A stretch of 52,704 nucleotides of DNA from Geobacteraceae bacterium (GCA_021286935.1 JAJTBI010000012.1:1-52704); one strand, 5' to 3'. Positions 1 through 10,265 are shown, counted from the first letter of the stretch. The notes: generated by a model not told the origin, from the sequence alone. Numbers and translations are program-made.

Positions 1-136
1 AGTATGAATAGATAGTTAAGAATAATCAATAAGTCAACGTTGGGACGCTACTGAGAGTTCATGTTTTTTTACACAACAATAAAGAAGTATGGATGAACTC
101 ATTAAATACTGTTGTTATATTAGGTTGTTGTGGTTT

Positions 137-152
137 TGGCATGTTGTGTGCA
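137..152 (+). promoter_or_regulatory. Sigma-54 (RpoN)-like -24/-12 promoter
   Basis: The bases TGGCATGTTGTGTGCA match the -24 GG / -12 GC pattern (TGGCAC-N5-TTGCA) with the correct 10-bp spacing and two mismatches. The site lies about 95 bp upstream of the PEP-CTERM gene. RpoN control of PEP-CTERM genes through the PrsK/PrsR system is known in other bacteria. The rest of 1-245 is AT-rich, and I see no open frame, riboswitch or clear activator site in it. Confidence 0.45.
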
Positions 153-245
153 ATGTCAAAATAAGCACGGTTGGATTTAGTCTGATTATCTCTTTATTTA
201 ATAGATAAAATTATTTGATGAAACTTAAACTGAAAGGAGAACAAA

Positions 246-1019
246 ATGAAAAAAGTACTGGCTTTAATATGTTTTTTTCTGTTGTCCGTTGTCCAGGCAA
301 GTGCAACAGAAGTGAATGTGTGGGGTGAACGATATGATTTGGGGGTCATCAATACTTTTTACAACAGTCTGATTGGTCATGATTCTTCAATAATTTCAGG
401 TCAGCTTGATACAAATAATTTGTCGGGTGTAAAGTTGCTGTGGGCTGTTCAGCCTGCCAATGCTTATACGTCTGCTGAAATTGCCTCTATGACTACATTC
501 CTAGGTAATGGCGGCAGGATCGCTTTTATGGGTGAACACGGGGGATATGCTCCAAATGAGGATTCTTATATTTCTGCGGCTATTGCGGCACTTGGTGGGC
601 ATATTTCTATTAATCTTGACTACCCTGATGGAGGTTATCATGATGCAACAGTTGGTAATGGACAAATTTTATCTCATGAATTGACCACTGGTGTTAATAC
701 TTACAACTATGCTTGTTTTGCCTCCTTGAATATCAGTGGCCCTGCTCAGGCACTGATGGTAGGTACAAATCATAATCAAATAATGATGGCCTATGAAAAT
801 ATTGGCCCTGGCAGTATCTTTTTGATTACAGATCAGAATGTGTGGGATAATATTTCATCCGTTAGCTTTGATAACAACAGGATGTTTGAAAATCTTCTAT
901 TGGGTAACACCGGAGCTCCTCCAGTTAACAATCCCGTTCCGGAACCTTCCACCTTGCTGCTCCTTGGTGGTGGTCTGCTTGGTCTTGGTTTCACCCGTAA
1001 GCGGTTCGCTAAAAAGTAA
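246..1019 (+). CDS. PEP-CTERM sorting domain-containing exported protein
   Basis: A 257-residue secreted protein. The N-terminus is a Sec signal peptide (basic MKK, hydrophobic core to about residue 18, likely cleavage after ASA at residue 20). The C-terminus carries a PEP-CTERM sorting signal: the PEP triplet at 232-234, a Leu/Gly-rich membrane segment, then the basic tail TRKRFAKK. In known systems exosortase cleaves this signal and the protein goes to the surface or into exopolysaccharide. The middle region (about 21-225) is Asn/Gly-rich. Its segment on opening, freezing and comparing a variable protein (FLGNGGRIAFMGEHGG) resembles proteins of this class without giving an enzymatic function. 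The start has the strong ribosome site AAAGGAG seven bases upstream. No exosortase gene lies in the window, so the processing machinery must be elsewhere. The gene stands alone, between a sigma-54-like promoter and a terminator. Confidence 0.85.
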   Translation: MKKVLALICFFLLSVVQASATEVNVWGERYDLGVINTFYNSLIGHDSSIISGQLDTNNLSGVKLLWAVQPANAYTSAEIASMTTFLGNGGRIAFMGEHGGYAPNEDSYISAAIAALGGHISINLDYPDGGYHDATVGNGQILSHELTTGVNTYNYACFASLNISGPAQALMVGTNHNQIMMAYENIGPGSIFLITDQNVWDNISSVSFDNNRMFENLLLGNTGAPPVNNPVPEPSTLLLLGGGLLGLGFTRKRFAKK

Positions 1020-1045
1020 GTGTCTGTTTTTTGTTTCTGGCATGG

Positions 1046-1075
1046 AAAGGGGAGGTCATATGACCTCCCCTTTTT
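1046..1075 (+). terminator. Rho-independent terminator after the PEP-CTERM gene
   Basis: A perfect dyad (AAGGGGAGGTCATATGACCT and its complement) is followed by TTTTT. It is 26 bases after the stop codon. On the minus strand the A-run also gives a T-run, but that direction faces away from rarA, so it mainly serves the plus strand. Confidence 0.85.
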
Positions 1076-1132
1076 GTCAGATAAATTTACGCCAGTCAGG
1101 ATTGTTTACAATGAAGTGGAGATGCCAGCTGT

Positions 1133-2443
1133 TTATTCTGTCTTCTTCCCCATCTTGTCCATCCATTCCATCCGCTCCAGAATATTCTTCTCGTAGCCAT
1201 GGCCTTTGGGGTCGTAAAACTTCCGGCCCTGCAGCTTCTCCGGCAAATACTCCTGCTGGATATACCCTTTCTCAAAATCATGGGCATACTGATAACCCTG
1301 ATGGTAGCCCATCTCCTTCATCAGCTTGGTGGGGGCATTGCGGATATGCAGCGGCACCTCCAGTGCGCCGGATTTTCTTACTTCAGACAGGGCTTCATTA
1401 ATCCCCATGTATGAGGCGTTGGATTTGGGGGCGGTGGCCAGGTAGGTGACCGCCTGGCCCAGGATGATACGGCCCTCCGGCATTCCGACCATCTGGAAGG
1501 CCTGTAGAGCAGAAACCGCCACCTGCAGGGCACGGGGGTCGGCGTTGCCAATATCTTCCGAGGCCAGGATGATCATACGGCGCAGGATGAAAAGTGGATC
1601 TTCCCCAGCCTCCAGCATCCGGGCCAGCCAGTAGAGGGCGGCATCGGGATCGCTGCCCCGCATGGATTTGATAAAGGCGGAGATAACGTTGTAATGTTCT
1701 TCGCCCCCCTTGTCGTACAGCAATGCCTTCTGCTGCATCGCCTCCTGAGCGATCTCAAGGGTGATTACGCTATCCAGGGCCAACCCTGCTGCCACCTCCA
1801 GGGTGTTCAAGGCCTTGCGGCCATCCCCCTGGGCTGCTTCAGCCAGAAAGGCAAGGGCTTCATCCGCAATGGCAAGCTGCAGGCTTCCCAATCCCTTGTC
1901 AGAATCAAGCAGAGTTTTTTGAAGCAGGGCGGCAAGTTCGTCTGCCTCAAGCTGCTTCAGGCGTAGGACCCGGCAGCGGGAGAGCAGGGGGGCGATCACT
2001 TCAAAGGAGGGGTTTTCCGTAGTGGCACCGATGATAGTGACCAGCCCCTTTTCCACCGCAGGTAGAAAGGCATCCTGTTGGGCCTTGTTGAAACGGTGGA
2101 TCTCGTCCACAAACAGGATGGTACGGGTGCCGCTGGCGGCATGGGTCTCGGCATCCTTGAAGATCTCGCGGATCTCCTTGACCCCGGCCATGATGGCGGA
2201 GAAGAAGACAAAGCGTGAGCTGGTTTCATGGGCAATGATATGGGCCAGGGTGGTCTTGCCGCAGCCCGGCGGCCCCCAGAAGATCATGGAGGGCAGCCGG
2301 TCTGCCTCAATCATGGTCCGCAGGGATTTGCCAGGACCAAGCAGGTGAGCCTGACCGCAAAACTCTGTCAGGCTGCTGGGACGCATCCGTTCTGCCAGCG
2401 GTGGCGTCAGTGACTGATCAAAAAGAGCGGATTGCGTGTTCAT
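1133..2443 (-). CDS. rarA: Replication-associated recombination protein A (AAA+ ATPase)
   Basis: A 436-residue member of the RarA/MgsA/WRNIP1 family of AAA+ ATPases, which act at stalled replication forks and are related to clamp-loader subunits. The Walker A motif GPPGCGKT is at residues 57-64 and the Walker B-type DEIHRF at 113-118. A sensor-1 region (IGATTENPSFE) and the family's C-terminal tetramerisation domain (about 260-430, with SNASYMGINEAL) are also visible. Length is typical. The ATG overlaps the glgP stop codon by one base (TAATG), so the two are translationally coupled and share a transcript. The functional link between the two is not obvious. Confidence 0.93.
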   Translation of the reverse strand: MNTQSALFDQSLTPPLAERMRPSSLTEFCGQAHLLGPGKSLRTMIEADRLPSMIFWGPPGCGKTTLAHIIAHETSSRFVFFSAIMAGVKEIREIFKDAETHAASGTRTILFVDEIHRFNKAQQDAFLPAVEKGLVTIIGATTENPSFEVIAPLLSRCRVLRLKQLEADELAALLQKTLLDSDKGLGSLQLAIADEALAFLAEAAQGDGRKALNTLEVAAGLALDSVITLEIAQEAMQQKALLYDKGGEEHYNVISAFIKSMRGSDPDAALYWLARMLEAGEDPLFILRRMIILASEDIGNADPRALQVAVSALQAFQMVGMPEGRIILGQAVTYLATAPKSNASYMGINEALSEVRKSGALEVPLHIRNAPTKLMKEMGYHQGYQYAHDFEKGYIQQEYLPEKLQGRKFYDPKGHGYEKNILERMEWMDKMGKKTE

Positions 2444-4911
2444 TACCAGTGGCGGATCCCTTTTAGTTCTACCGGCTGTGGCTTGATTCCCCAGATATCT
2501 TGGGCATACTCACCAATGGTACGGTCACTGGAGAATTTACCCATACCCGCGGTATTCAGGATCGATTTCCTGGCCCATTCATCCGGTATCATGTAGAGCC
2601 GATCCACATCAGCCTGGGCATCCATGTAGCTGTCAAAGTCAGCCAGCAGCAGGTAGTAGTCGCTGTTGAGCAGGTTGTCTACCAGCGGGCGGAACAGACC
2701 GGTGTTACCGGGGGAGAACATGCCGGATGAAATCTGATCCAGCACGGTCTTCAGTTCCGGCAGTTGGTAGTAGTAATCCTGGGGACGATAGCCGGATGAA
2801 CGCAATCCTACTGCCTGCGGAGTGGTCAGGCCAAAGATAAAGATGTTGTCGTTGCCCACCTCTTCCATTATCTCGATGTTGGCGCCATCCAGGGTGCCGA
2901 TGGTCAGGGCTCCGTTTAAGGCGTATTTCATGTTGCCGGTTCCGGAGGCTTCGGTGCCGGCAGTGGAGATCTGCTCGGAAAGATCAGCTGCCGGGAAGAT
3001 CTTTTCTGCCAGTGAAACACTGTAGTTGGCCAGAAAGACCACCTTCAGCTGCTGATTGACCGCCGGATCATTGTTGACCACATTACCAACTGCGTTGATC
3101 AACTTGATGATCAGCTTGGCCGTGGTGTAGGAGGGGGCAGCCTTGCCGCCAAAGATCACGGTGCGAGGTGGTAGTTCCAGGCCGGGGTATTCCTTGAGCC
3201 GGTTGTAACGGGCAACTACCTGCAGGATGTTGAGCAGTTGACGCTTGTATTCGTGGATCCGCTTGGTCTGGCAGTCAAACAACGAATCGGGTGAGACCTG
3301 CACACAGTTGCGTTGGTAGATATGCTCTGCCAGTTTCTGCTTGTTCATCCGCTTGATATCCATCCAGCGTTTGCGGAATTCACTGTCTTCTGCCAGCGGC
3401 TTCAGGTTCTGCAGTTGATCCAGATCAGTGGTCCATTTGTCGCCGATCGCCTCGCTGATCAGATCAGACAGGTGGGGATTGCAGTGGCGTAACCAGCGAC
3501 GCTGGGTGATGCCGTTGGTCTTGTTGTTGAAACGTTCCGGCCAGACCTCATAAAAGTCGTGAAACAGGTCATCCTTAAGGATTTCGCTGTGCAGCGCTGA
3601 AACACCGTTGATGGAGTGGCTGGCAACAATGGCTAGATGGGCCATCCGCACCTGCTTTTCTCCACTGTCGTCAATGATCGACATCCGCTGCAGACGTGCG
3701 GTGTCGCCGGGGAAGCGGCTTTCCACCTCTTCCAGGAAGCGACGGTTTATCTCAAAGATGATCAGCAGGTGACGGGGCAACAGGCGGCCAATCATCGGCA
3801 CCGGCCATTTTTCCAGCGCCTCCTGCAGGATGGTGTGGTTGGTGTAGGCAAAGGTCTTGGTGGTGATATCCCAGGCTGCGTCCCAGGTCAGTTTGCGTTC
3901 GTCAATCAGGATCCGCATCAGCTCCGGGATGGCCAGTACCGGGTGGGTGTCATTCAGCTGGATCGCCACCTGGTCCGGCAGTTCTGCCAGGTTGTCATGC
4001 TTTTTGGCAAAACGGTAGAGGATATCCTGTACTGTGGCGGAGGCCAGGAAATACTCCTGACGCAGACGCAGTTCCTTTCCCTCCAGCATATGGTCAGCCG
4101 GATAAAGTACCTTGGAGATGTTCTCGGTCTTCATCTTGGACTCAACTGAGCCGATGTAGTTGCCCTGGTTGAAGAAGTTCAGGTCAAAATCCCGGCTGGC
4201 CTTGGCACTCCAGAGCCGCATGGTGTTGACGGTGTTGTTCTTGTAACCCGGTATCGGGAAATCATAGGCCAGTGCCATGACCTCGTAGTAATCCACCCAG
4301 GAGCAACGTTTTGAACCGTCTTTGTCGGTAAACTCCACCACCCGCCCTTCAAAGCGGATCGGGTGCAGGTGCTCCTGGCGATCAAATTCCCAGGGGTTCT
4401 GATAGCGCAGCCAGTTGTCCGGTACCTCATGCTGACCGCCATCCACGATCTTCTGATAGAACATACCATATTCGTAGCGGATGCCGTAGCCATAGGCCGG
4501 TAGTTGCATGGTGGCCATGGAGTCAAGGAAACAGGCCGCCAGGCGTCCCAGGCCGCCATTGCCCAGACCGGCATCCCATTCCACCTCCTGCAGGTCTTCA
4601 ATGCTCAGCCCCAACTCCTTCAGGGCAGTATCCCATTCCTCCCTCACCCCCAGGTTGATCAGGGCATTACCCAGGGTGCGCCCCATCAGGAACTCCATTG
4701 AAATGTAGTAGACCCGCTTAGAATCCTTAATGTAGTAGGACTGCTGGGTGTCTATCCAGCGGGTTGCCAGCAGGTCACGCACGGCATAGGCCAGGGCCAG
4801 GTACATATCAGCCTTGGTGGCTGAGTACTTGTCTTTAACCAGGGTATGCTGCAGATGGTAGATGAATGACTTTTGCAGATCCTTGACGGTTGGTTGTGCT
4901 ACCTGGTCCAT
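2443..4911 (-). CDS. glgP: Glycogen/starch/alpha-glucan phosphorylase
   Basis: A GT35-family phosphorylase that releases glucose 1-phosphate from glycogen using phosphate and pyridoxal phosphate. From the chosen start it is 822 residues, normal for the family. The N-terminal half has the expected YYISMEFLMGRTL and GLGNGGLGRLAACFLDSMAT motifs. The PLP-lysine segment GTEASGTGNMKYALNG places the cofactor lysine near residue 662. An in-frame ATG at 4962 would add 17 residues but has no ribosome site. The ATG at 4911 is preceded by GAGGG four bases upstream and gives the usual N-terminus, so I chose it. The gene ends in the TAATG overlap with rarA. It supports use of stored glycogen. Confidence 0.94.
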   Translation of the reverse strand: MDQVAQPTVKDLQKSFIYHLQHTLVKDKYSATKADMYLALAYAVRDLLATRWIDTQQSYYIKDSKRVYYISMEFLMGRTLGNALINLGVREEWDTALKELGLSIEDLQEVEWDAGLGNGGLGRLAACFLDSMATMQLPAYGYGIRYEYGMFYQKIVDGGQHEVPDNWLRYQNPWEFDRQEHLHPIRFEGRVVEFTDKDGSKRCSWVDYYEVMALAYDFPIPGYKNNTVNTMRLWSAKASRDFDLNFFNQGNYIGSVESKMKTENISKVLYPADHMLEGKELRLRQEYFLASATVQDILYRFAKKHDNLAELPDQVAIQLNDTHPVLAIPELMRILIDERKLTWDAAWDITTKTFAYTNHTILQEALEKWPVPMIGRLLPRHLLIIFEINRRFLEEVESRFPGDTARLQRMSIIDDSGEKQVRMAHLAIVASHSINGVSALHSEILKDDLFHDFYEVWPERFNNKTNGITQRRWLRHCNPHLSDLISEAIGDKWTTDLDQLQNLKPLAEDSEFRKRWMDIKRMNKQKLAEHIYQRNCVQVSPDSLFDCQTKRIHEYKRQLLNILQVVARYNRLKEYPGLELPPRTVIFGGKAAPSYTTAKLIIKLINAVGNVVNNDPAVNQQLKVVFLANYSVSLAEKIFPAADLSEQISTAGTEASGTGNMKYALNGALTIGTLDGANIEIMEEVGNDNIFIFGLTTPQAVGLRSSGYRPQDYYYQLPELKTVLDQISSGMFSPGNTGLFRPLVDNLLNSDYYLLLADFDSYMDAQADVDRLYMIPDEWARKSILNTAGMGKFSSDRTIGEYAQDIWGIKPQPVELKGIRHW

Positions 4912-4983
4912 GGTGCCCTCGTTGTCTTGGAATATGAATGCAGAAGTATACCGCCCAACCATTGATTGTTCAAGGCGGGCAGT

Positions 4984-5014
4984 GAAAAAAGAAGGGGGAC
5001 CTGACTGGTCCCCC
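4984..5014 (-). terminator. Rho-independent terminator after the chemoreceptor gene
   Basis: Read on the minus strand, the stem GGGGGACC...GGTCCCCC with a 5-base loop is followed by TTCTTTTTT. It lies between the chemoreceptor stop (5049) and the glgP start, separating the two transcription units. Confidence 0.85.
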
Positions 5015-5048
5015 TCTGGTTTGTGCAGGATGATGGATGACGGGCCGG

Positions 5049-7505
5049 TTACAGCTTGAACCAGCCCACCATCTGCTGCAGTTCATGGGCCAGCTGATCA
5101 AAGGCCTCAGAGGTCTGCTTGATCTGCTCAATCGAGCTTGAGAGCTTGCCGGTGATCTGGTGAATGGCAAGCATGGAACGGTTGACATCCTCTGCCGTGG
5201 CTGACTGCTGTTCGGTGGCGGTGGCAATGGTTTGTACCATCTCAAAGACCTGCTCCACGTTGCCTACAATCTGATCCATGGCGATCTGGGTGCTGTCAAC
5301 GGCAGCCACGATCTTGTCAATCGCCTCCCGCTCAAGCTGCATGCTGGTTATGGATGAGGCTACTTCAACCTGCATCCCCTTGACTGTGGCAGCGATTTCA
5401 TCGGCAGATTCAGTGGTGCGCTGGGATAACTGGCGGACACTGTCGGCAACCACGGCAAAACCGCGCCCGCTGTCGCCTGCCCTGGCTGCCTCAATGGCGG
5501 CATTCAGAGCCAGTAGGTTGGTTTGATCAGCAATATCCTTGATCATGTTCACGATCTCATTGATGGCGGAAGACCGTTCTCCCAACGCTTCGACCCGGGC
5601 AACCGACTGCTTGACAATTTCAGCAAAGGCACACAGCTCATGGGAGGTGAGGTCAAGGGACTGCTTGCCTTCTGTAGCCAGGTTTTTCATTCTGCCGGCG
5701 GCATCAGAGGTGGCCAGGGCGTTCTGGGAAACATCCTGGATGGTCTGTACCATTTCGGTCATGGCGGTGACCGACTGTTCAATCTGCGTGGTCTGGCTGG
5801 TGGAGTCGTTTTCAAGCTCTCCGGCGGTGTTGGCCAGCTCATCAGCGCTGTTGGCAACCGTTGCGGTTGAACGGGAGATCTTGCCGGCCATCTCCCGCAG
5901 GTTAGTAACCATGGTGCCCATGGATGACAGCACCTTGCCGAATTCATCCTTGGTTGAGCGCAGTTGCACCTCTTTCAGGTCGCCTCCGGCAACATGGTCG
6001 GAAACCGTAATCAGCTGGGCCAGGGGAGACGATACAGACTTAAAGACCCAGGCGCCAATCACGATACCGGCAACCGCAGCTGCAATACTGATGATCACCA
6101 GCAGGGTGATGCTGGTCTTGACGATCTTGTTGACCGAGGCGATCGCCTTTTCCTGCTCGCCACGGGCTGTTGAAACCGATTCCTTGCCTTTTTCCGCCTG
6201 TTTGATGACGATCTCACGCAGTTTCAGTGCTGACTGAACCGCCTTCTGCTCCATCTCAAACCGTTTTTTCAGGGTGGCCACAATGCCGCTTTCACTCAGC
6301 AGCATCCCCTGGATGCCGTTCAATGCGCCTGCTGCACTACGCAGCATCTGCAGCTCTCCCTTAACCCCCAGTTTGACCAGGTCTTTCTCCAGCAGCGCAA
6401 CTGATTTGCTTGACTTGGCAAACTCTGCCCGGATGGCCGGTGTTGCTGCATCAATTTCCTGAATGGATTTCAGGGTAAACAATCTGGCTGAGCCGGCCTC
6501 AATGGCCAAACCCTGACTCATCAGTTCCGAGTTGGCGATCAGGATGCTGTTGGCCTGATTGGATTGGCCGAACATGGTGCCCTGACGGGTTGTCTCTGCA
6601 GCATATTTCTCCCCGGCCAGAATGGCATCCTGCTCAATGGCCAGGGAAAGTGAACTCAGCTTTTCACTGATCTCACGGCCGGTCGAGTCAACCTTGCTTT
6701 TGGTGCTGTCATCTTTCTGGGTCAGCCAGGTACCTTGCAGCTTCTGCAGTTCGTCAAGGCGCTCAGCCAGTAGTTTGATCTCAGCAACAGTACCTTTACT
6801 GCTTTTCAGGTGCTCATTTTGGCTCAGCTTGTTTATCGCCGCATTGACCTTGCCCCGGGCAATTAACAGGGTAGGTCGTTTTTGGGCATGTTGAACTTCG
6901 TTGAATGCCAGTTGCAGGTCTTTCAGTTGCAGGCGCGCCGCTTCTACACCCCGCAGGCGGCTGGAGATCTTGCCTGATTCATCCAGGGCGTTGCTGAATG
7001 CGCCGGTGCGATTGCCCTGCAGTGCCCGGATCTTGCTGTCCAACTGGCGCAGTTTTGCCGTTGCCTCGGCCATCCGTTTGTTCAGATCAATAGATGCCTT
7101 GGCAGCATCATCCTGTGCCTTCAGTTTACCGTCTGATATTTCAAACAGTTCAGACGCAACAGTGCGTAATGATTCGTGGGTATCCAGCTTGGCGCCGCTT
7201 GCTGTCAGGCTTTCCAGTTGTTCCTGGGCTGCCTTGACATCAGCCAATGCCTTTTCTGCCTCTGCCTTGAAGCTCTGCAGCTCCTGGGCGGTTTCAGCGG
7301 TGTTGATCTTGAACAGGGTGGCGGTGGCACCCTGAATCTCCCGTTGGAACTCCAGGGTCCGCATCTGGTACGGCGTGCTTTTCTGGGTCAGGTAGGAGAG
7401 TTTGCCGCTGATAAAGCGCATCCCGAAAATACTGGTCACCACCACGGTCGCCACGATGCCCAGCACAATGACAATATTAAGGGTAAGTTTGGTTTTTATG
7501 GTCAT
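5049..7505 (-). CDS. Methyl-accepting chemotaxis protein with long helical periplasmic sensor
   Basis: An 818-residue chemoreceptor. The order is TM1 (about 8-28), a long, almost wholly helical periplasmic region (about 30-463), TM2 (about 465-488), HAMP (about 486-545) and the cytoplasmic signalling hairpin. The conserved tip is at 658-697 ([20 protein letters not shown], then GRGFAVVAD). The usual EVRKLAERT after GRGFAVVAD reads SVRQLSQRT here. A sensor of about 430 residues, with no recognisable Cache or PAS fold in its sequence, is roughly twice the size of common four-helix or Cache sensors and may be a bimodular helical domain. The gene lies 41 bp downstream of a periplasmic binding protein in the same orientation, so the sensor may read that protein's ligand-bound state (inference). 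The ATG has only a weak ribosome site (AAGGG too far upstream), so translation may depend on the upstream gene. Confidence 0.92.
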   Translation of the reverse strand: MTIKTKLTLNIVIVLGIVATVVVTSIFGMRFISGKLSYLTQKSTPYQMRTLEFQREIQGATATLFKINTAETAQELQSFKAEAEKALADVKAAQEQLESLTASGAKLDTHESLRTVASELFEISDGKLKAQDDAAKASIDLNKRMAEATAKLRQLDSKIRALQGNRTGAFSNALDESGKISSRLRGVEAARLQLKDLQLAFNEVQHAQKRPTLLIARGKVNAAINKLSQNEHLKSSKGTVAEIKLLAERLDELQKLQGTWLTQKDDSTKSKVDSTGREISEKLSSLSLAIEQDAILAGEKYAAETTRQGTMFGQSNQANSILIANSELMSQGLAIEAGSARLFTLKSIQEIDAATPAIRAEFAKSSKSVALLEKDLVKLGVKGELQMLRSAAGALNGIQGMLLSESGIVATLKKRFEMEQKAVQSALKLREIVIKQAEKGKESVSTARGEQEKAIASVNKIVKTSITLLVIISIAAAVAGIVIGAWVFKSVSSPLAQLITVSDHVAGGDLKEVQLRSTKDEFGKVLSSMGTMVTNLREMAGKISRSTATVANSADELANTAGELENDSTSQTTQIEQSVTAMTEMVQTIQDVSQNALATSDAAGRMKNLATEGKQSLDLTSHELCAFAEIVKQSVARVEALGERSSAINEIVNMIKDIADQTNLLALNAAIEAARAGDSGRGFAVVADSVRQLSQRTTESADEIAATVKGMQVEVASSITSMQLEREAIDKIVAAVDSTQIAMDQIVGNVEQVFEMVQTIATATEQQSATAEDVNRSMLAIHQITGKLSSSIEQIKQTSEAFDQLAHELQQMVGWFKL

Positions 7506-7546
7506 AACGTGAGATACCCTTTTAGCCTGAAAGCTATAGAATACAG

Positions 7547-8308
7547 TTACTTGATCAGTTTAGCGCCGTCACCCTTGATGAAGCCGATCAGCTTCTGAAT
7601 CTTGGCTGAGGGAGCCCCTTTGGTCAGCAGGGTGATGTCACGGGCAACTTCCGGTGATTTAGGCGACCAGATGCTGTCATCAACAATGGCTGCCGGGCCG
7701 ATGCCGATCGCTTCTGGGTTACTCTTGACCTTGTCCTTCACATCTTCAGCTGTGGTTGCATCAAGCACTTCTTTGGTGACCACAGTGCCACCCAGGGCAA
7801 CCTTGCTGAACATGCTGTTGGTGCCGGGAATCAGGCTACCCCAGACCAGCAGAATCGGCATGTCCTTGCCGCCCACATCCTTCCAGTTCTGGGTCTTGCC
7901 GCTAAAGATTCCCTGTAACTGCTCTTTGGAAAGGGCAGGGATCTTATTGTCTTTGTGGGTAATGACGACTACGCGGTCCTTGCCGATTACCAGTCCCTGA
8001 TAGGCGCCGGGGTTTGCCACTGCTACCCCTTCCTTCTTGAGCAGTGCCCACCAGTCATCCAGGGCCAGTCCTGCAGCTGCTGCATCAACGGTTCCTTTTT
8101 CAAGCTCGATAAAGGCCTGTTTGGGGCCGTTGGAGATGGTGTTGAGGGTAATACCGCTGGTCTTTTCAAAGGCGGCCCGGACCGGCTTCAGGATGTTCTC
8201 GGTCGGGGCTGCCCCGGCTCCGATGCGGATATCTTCGGCAAAGGCGGTAACGGCAACAAGGGTGAGCGCCACGGCGGTAACAATTCGTTTCATAAGAGAA
8301 AAATGCAT
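7547..8308 (-). CDS. Periplasmic phosphate/oxyanion-type substrate-binding protein
   Basis: A 253-residue secreted protein with a clear signal peptide (cleavage likely after AFA at residue 24). It is similar to PstS-type periplasmic binding proteins (PBP-like fold), visible in [17 protein letters not shown], the segment [20 protein letters not shown], and [12 protein letters not shown]. These proteins bind phosphate or related anions, and the ligand here is unknown. No permease or ATPase genes are adjacent, so a transport role is doubtful. The next gene is a chemoreceptor 41 bp downstream, which suggests a sensory role. The start at 8308 has AAAGGAG nine bases upstream; the internal ATG at 8293 lacks one. 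A weak promoter (TTGAGT-N16-AATAAT on the minus strand, about 8340-8370) may drive the pair. Confidence 0.85.
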   Translation of the reverse strand: MHFSLMKRIVTAVALTLVAVTAFAEDIRIGAGAAPTENILKPVRAAFEKTSGITLNTISNGPKQAFIELEKGTVDAAAAGLALDDWWALLKKEGVAVANPGAYQGLVIGKDRVVVITHKDNKIPALSKEQLQGIFSGKTQNWKDVGGKDMPILLVWGSLIPGTNSMFSKVALGGTVVTKEVLDATTAEDVKDKVKSNPEAIGIGPAAIVDDSIWSPKSPEVARDITLLTKGAPSAKIQKLIGFIKGDGAKLIK

Positions 8309-8471
8309 GGTGTACGACTCCTTTCTTGGGGGATGTGAAATTGCTGATTATTTGAATTGCTTAATAAAACTCAAGTATAACAGTATGTTGGGTTTAAGAG
8401 TAACATATGTGCGCCGAGTTTGAATAGCAAATTGCTGATGAACATGGTTGTGAATCATCGGTTGACACCGC

Positions 8472-8499
8472 AAGCATGAATATATTAGTGTTCATGCTT
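8472..8499 (+). other. Hairpin in the ilvD leader
   Basis: AAGCATGAA (8472-8480) and its complement TTCATGCTT (8491-8499) can form a 9-bp stem 55 bases before ilvD. TTGACA at 8462-8467 just upstream could be a -35 box, but the -10 region is poor (TTAGTG). There is no U-run, so it is not a classical terminator, and I see no leader peptide rich in Ile, Leu or Val codons. It may be an operator or an mRNA 5' stem. The rest of 8309-8553 shows nothing else clear. Confidence 0.35.
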
Positions 8500-8553
8500 C
8501 TTCCAACCGCTTGATTTGACGATAACAAACAAAGTTTTTGCAGGAGGCTGTGC

Positions 8554-10215
8554 ATGCGTAGTGATATGATCAAGAAGGGCCTGGAGCGTACACCGCACCG
8601 GGCATTGTTGAAGGCAACAGGAATTCCCCAGAGCCAGATGGACCGCCCCTTTATCGGGGTTGCCACCAGCTTTACTGACCTGATTCCCGGCCATGTGGGG
8701 ATGCGGGATCTGGAGCGATTTATTGAAAAAGGTATCCACAGTGGCGGTGGTTATGCCCAGTTTTTTGGCATTCCCGGTGTCTGTGACGGTATAGCCATGG
8801 GGCACAAGGGGATGCACTACTCCCTGCCTACCCGTGAGCTGATTGCTGATATGGTTGAGTCGGTGGCAGAGGCCCATCGTCTGGATGGTCTGGTGCTGCT
8901 GACCAACTGCGACAAGATCACCCCCGGCATGCTGATGGCTGCTGCCCGTCTTAACATCCCCTGTATCATCGTGACTGCCGGTCCGATGATGAGCGGCAGG
9001 GGTGTTGAGGGACGCGCCTATTCCTTTGTGACCGATACCTTTGAGGCCATGGCCCGTTACAAGGCCGGCGTGATCGATGCCAAGGAACTGCAGGTCTGTG
9101 AGGATAATGCCTGTCCCGGCATGGGTTCCTGTCAGGGGCTGTTTACTGCCAACACCATGGCGATCCTGACCGAGACCCTGGGGATGTCGCTGCCCCGTTG
9201 CGGTACGGCCCTGGCGGTTTCTGCCATGAAGCGGAGGATCGCCTTTGCTTCAGGTGAGAAGATTGTTGAGCTGGTCCACAATGATGTCAAGCCACGGGAC
9301 ATCATGACTCGGGCAGCCTTTGAAAACGCCATTCGGGTTGATCTGGCCCTGGGTGGTTCTTCCAACACCGTGCTGCACCTGCTGGCCATTGCCCGCGAAG
9401 CAGGAGTGGACCTGCCGCTGGAGACCTTTGATATCCTGGCTAAAGAGACCCCGCAGCTGGCCTCCATGAACCCGGCAGGTAAGCACTTTATGGAAGATCT
9501 GGATATTGCCGGTGGTGTCTGTGGCGTGCTGAAGCAGCTGGGTGACAAGATCATTGATACCCAGACCCTGTTTGGTCTGACCACCCGCCAGCTGGCGGCA
9601 AGTATTGAAAATGTTGATCAAGAGGTGATTCGTCCCCTATCGGCGCCGGTTAAGAAAGAGGGCGGCATTGCGGTGCTGTTCGGTTCCATCGCGCCGAAGG
9701 GGGCGGTAGTCAAGCAGTCTGGTGTGTCGGACAAGATGATGTTGTTTGAAGGCACGGCCCGCTGCTTTGATTCGGAAGAACTGGCCATGGCAGCCCTGAT
9801 GGAAGGAACTGTCAAGGCAGGTGATGTGGTGGTGATCCGTTACGAAGGACCGAAAGGCGGACCAGGTATGCGGGAGATGCTGGCTCCTACCGCTGCCCTG
9901 ATGGGACTTGGTCTGGGTGATTCGGTGGCCCTGATTACCGATGGCCGTTTCTCCGGCGGTACCCGCGGCCCCTGTATCGGCCATGTATCGCCTGAAGCTG
10001 CTGAAGGCGGCCCGATCGCCCTGATTCAGGATGGTGACCGGATACTGCTGGATATCCCTAACCGTAAGCTTGATCTGCTGGTTGATCAGGCAACCATTGA
10101 GGCCCGTCGTGCCCAGTGGGTAGCGCCGGAGCCCAAGATCAAGACCGGCTGGCTGGCCCGCTACGCCAAAGTGGTTACCTCTGCCTATACCGGCGCAGTG
10201 ACCACTGCTGACTAG
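8554..10215 (+). CDS. ilvD: Dihydroxy-acid dehydratase
   Basis: A 553-residue IlvD/Edd-family enzyme. It dehydrates 2,3-dihydroxy-isovalerate and 2,3-dihydroxy-3-methylvalerate, the third common step of valine and isoleucine synthesis. Iron-sulfur cluster motifs are visible: TNCDK at 117-121 and CPGMGSCQG at 187-195, with a further conserved Cys in GVCDG near residue 77. The C-terminal [19 protein letters not shown] motif is intact. The start has GCAGGAGG seven bases upstream. It heads a run of branched-chain amino acid genes (ilvB, ilvN, ilvC downstream). Confidence 0.96.
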   Translation: MRSDMIKKGLERTPHRALLKATGIPQSQMDRPFIGVATSFTDLIPGHVGMRDLERFIEKGIHSGGGYAQFFGIPGVCDGIAMGHKGMHYSLPTRELIADMVESVAEAHRLDGLVLLTNCDKITPGMLMAAARLNIPCIIVTAGPMMSGRGVEGRAYSFVTDTFEAMARYKAGVIDAKELQVCEDNACPGMGSCQGLFTANTMAILTETLGMSLPRCGTALAVSAMKRRIAFASGEKIVELVHNDVKPRDIMTRAAFENAIRVDLALGGSSNTVLHLLAIAREAGVDLPLETFDILAKETPQLASMNPAGKHFMEDLDIAGGVCGVLKQLGDKIIDTQTLFGLTTRQLAASIENVDQEVIRPLSAPVKKEGGIAVLFGSIAPKGAVVKQSGVSDKMMLFEGTARCFDSEELAMAALMEGTVKAGDVVVIRYEGPKGGPGMREMLAPTAALMGLGLGDSVALITDGRFSGGTRGPCIGHVSPEAAEGGPIALIQDGDRILLDIPNRKLDLLVDQATIEARRAQWVAPEPKIKTGWLARYAKVVTSAYTGAVTTAD

Positions 10216-10265
10216 GAAACGTCATCCGTTTCCCTACTAACCATTGATTGAAGGAGGAACCTGCC

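Noticed and set aside
1..245. Possible c-di-GMP or cAMP-GMP (GEMM) riboswitch before the PEP-CTERM gene
   Set aside because: The conserved GEMM core and tetraloop-receptor sequences were looked for and are absent.
838..1401. Plus-strand open frame of 187 codons spanning the PEP-CTERM 3' end
   Set aside because: It runs through the terminator hairpin at 1046-1075 and over rarA antisense, with no ribosome site and no recognisable protein.
5539..6237. Long plus-strand open frame antisense to the chemoreceptor
   Set aside because: Ser/Ala-rich shadow of the receptor's helical codons; no ribosome site or motif.
8462..8490. Strong sigma-70 promoter for ilvD
   Set aside because: TTGACA is perfect, but no acceptable -10 is found at 16-18 bp, so I list only the hairpin there.
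10204..10234. Hairpin GGAAACG...CGTTTCC after ilvD as a terminator
   Set aside because: The stem is 7 bp without a U-run, and the next gene follows closely.
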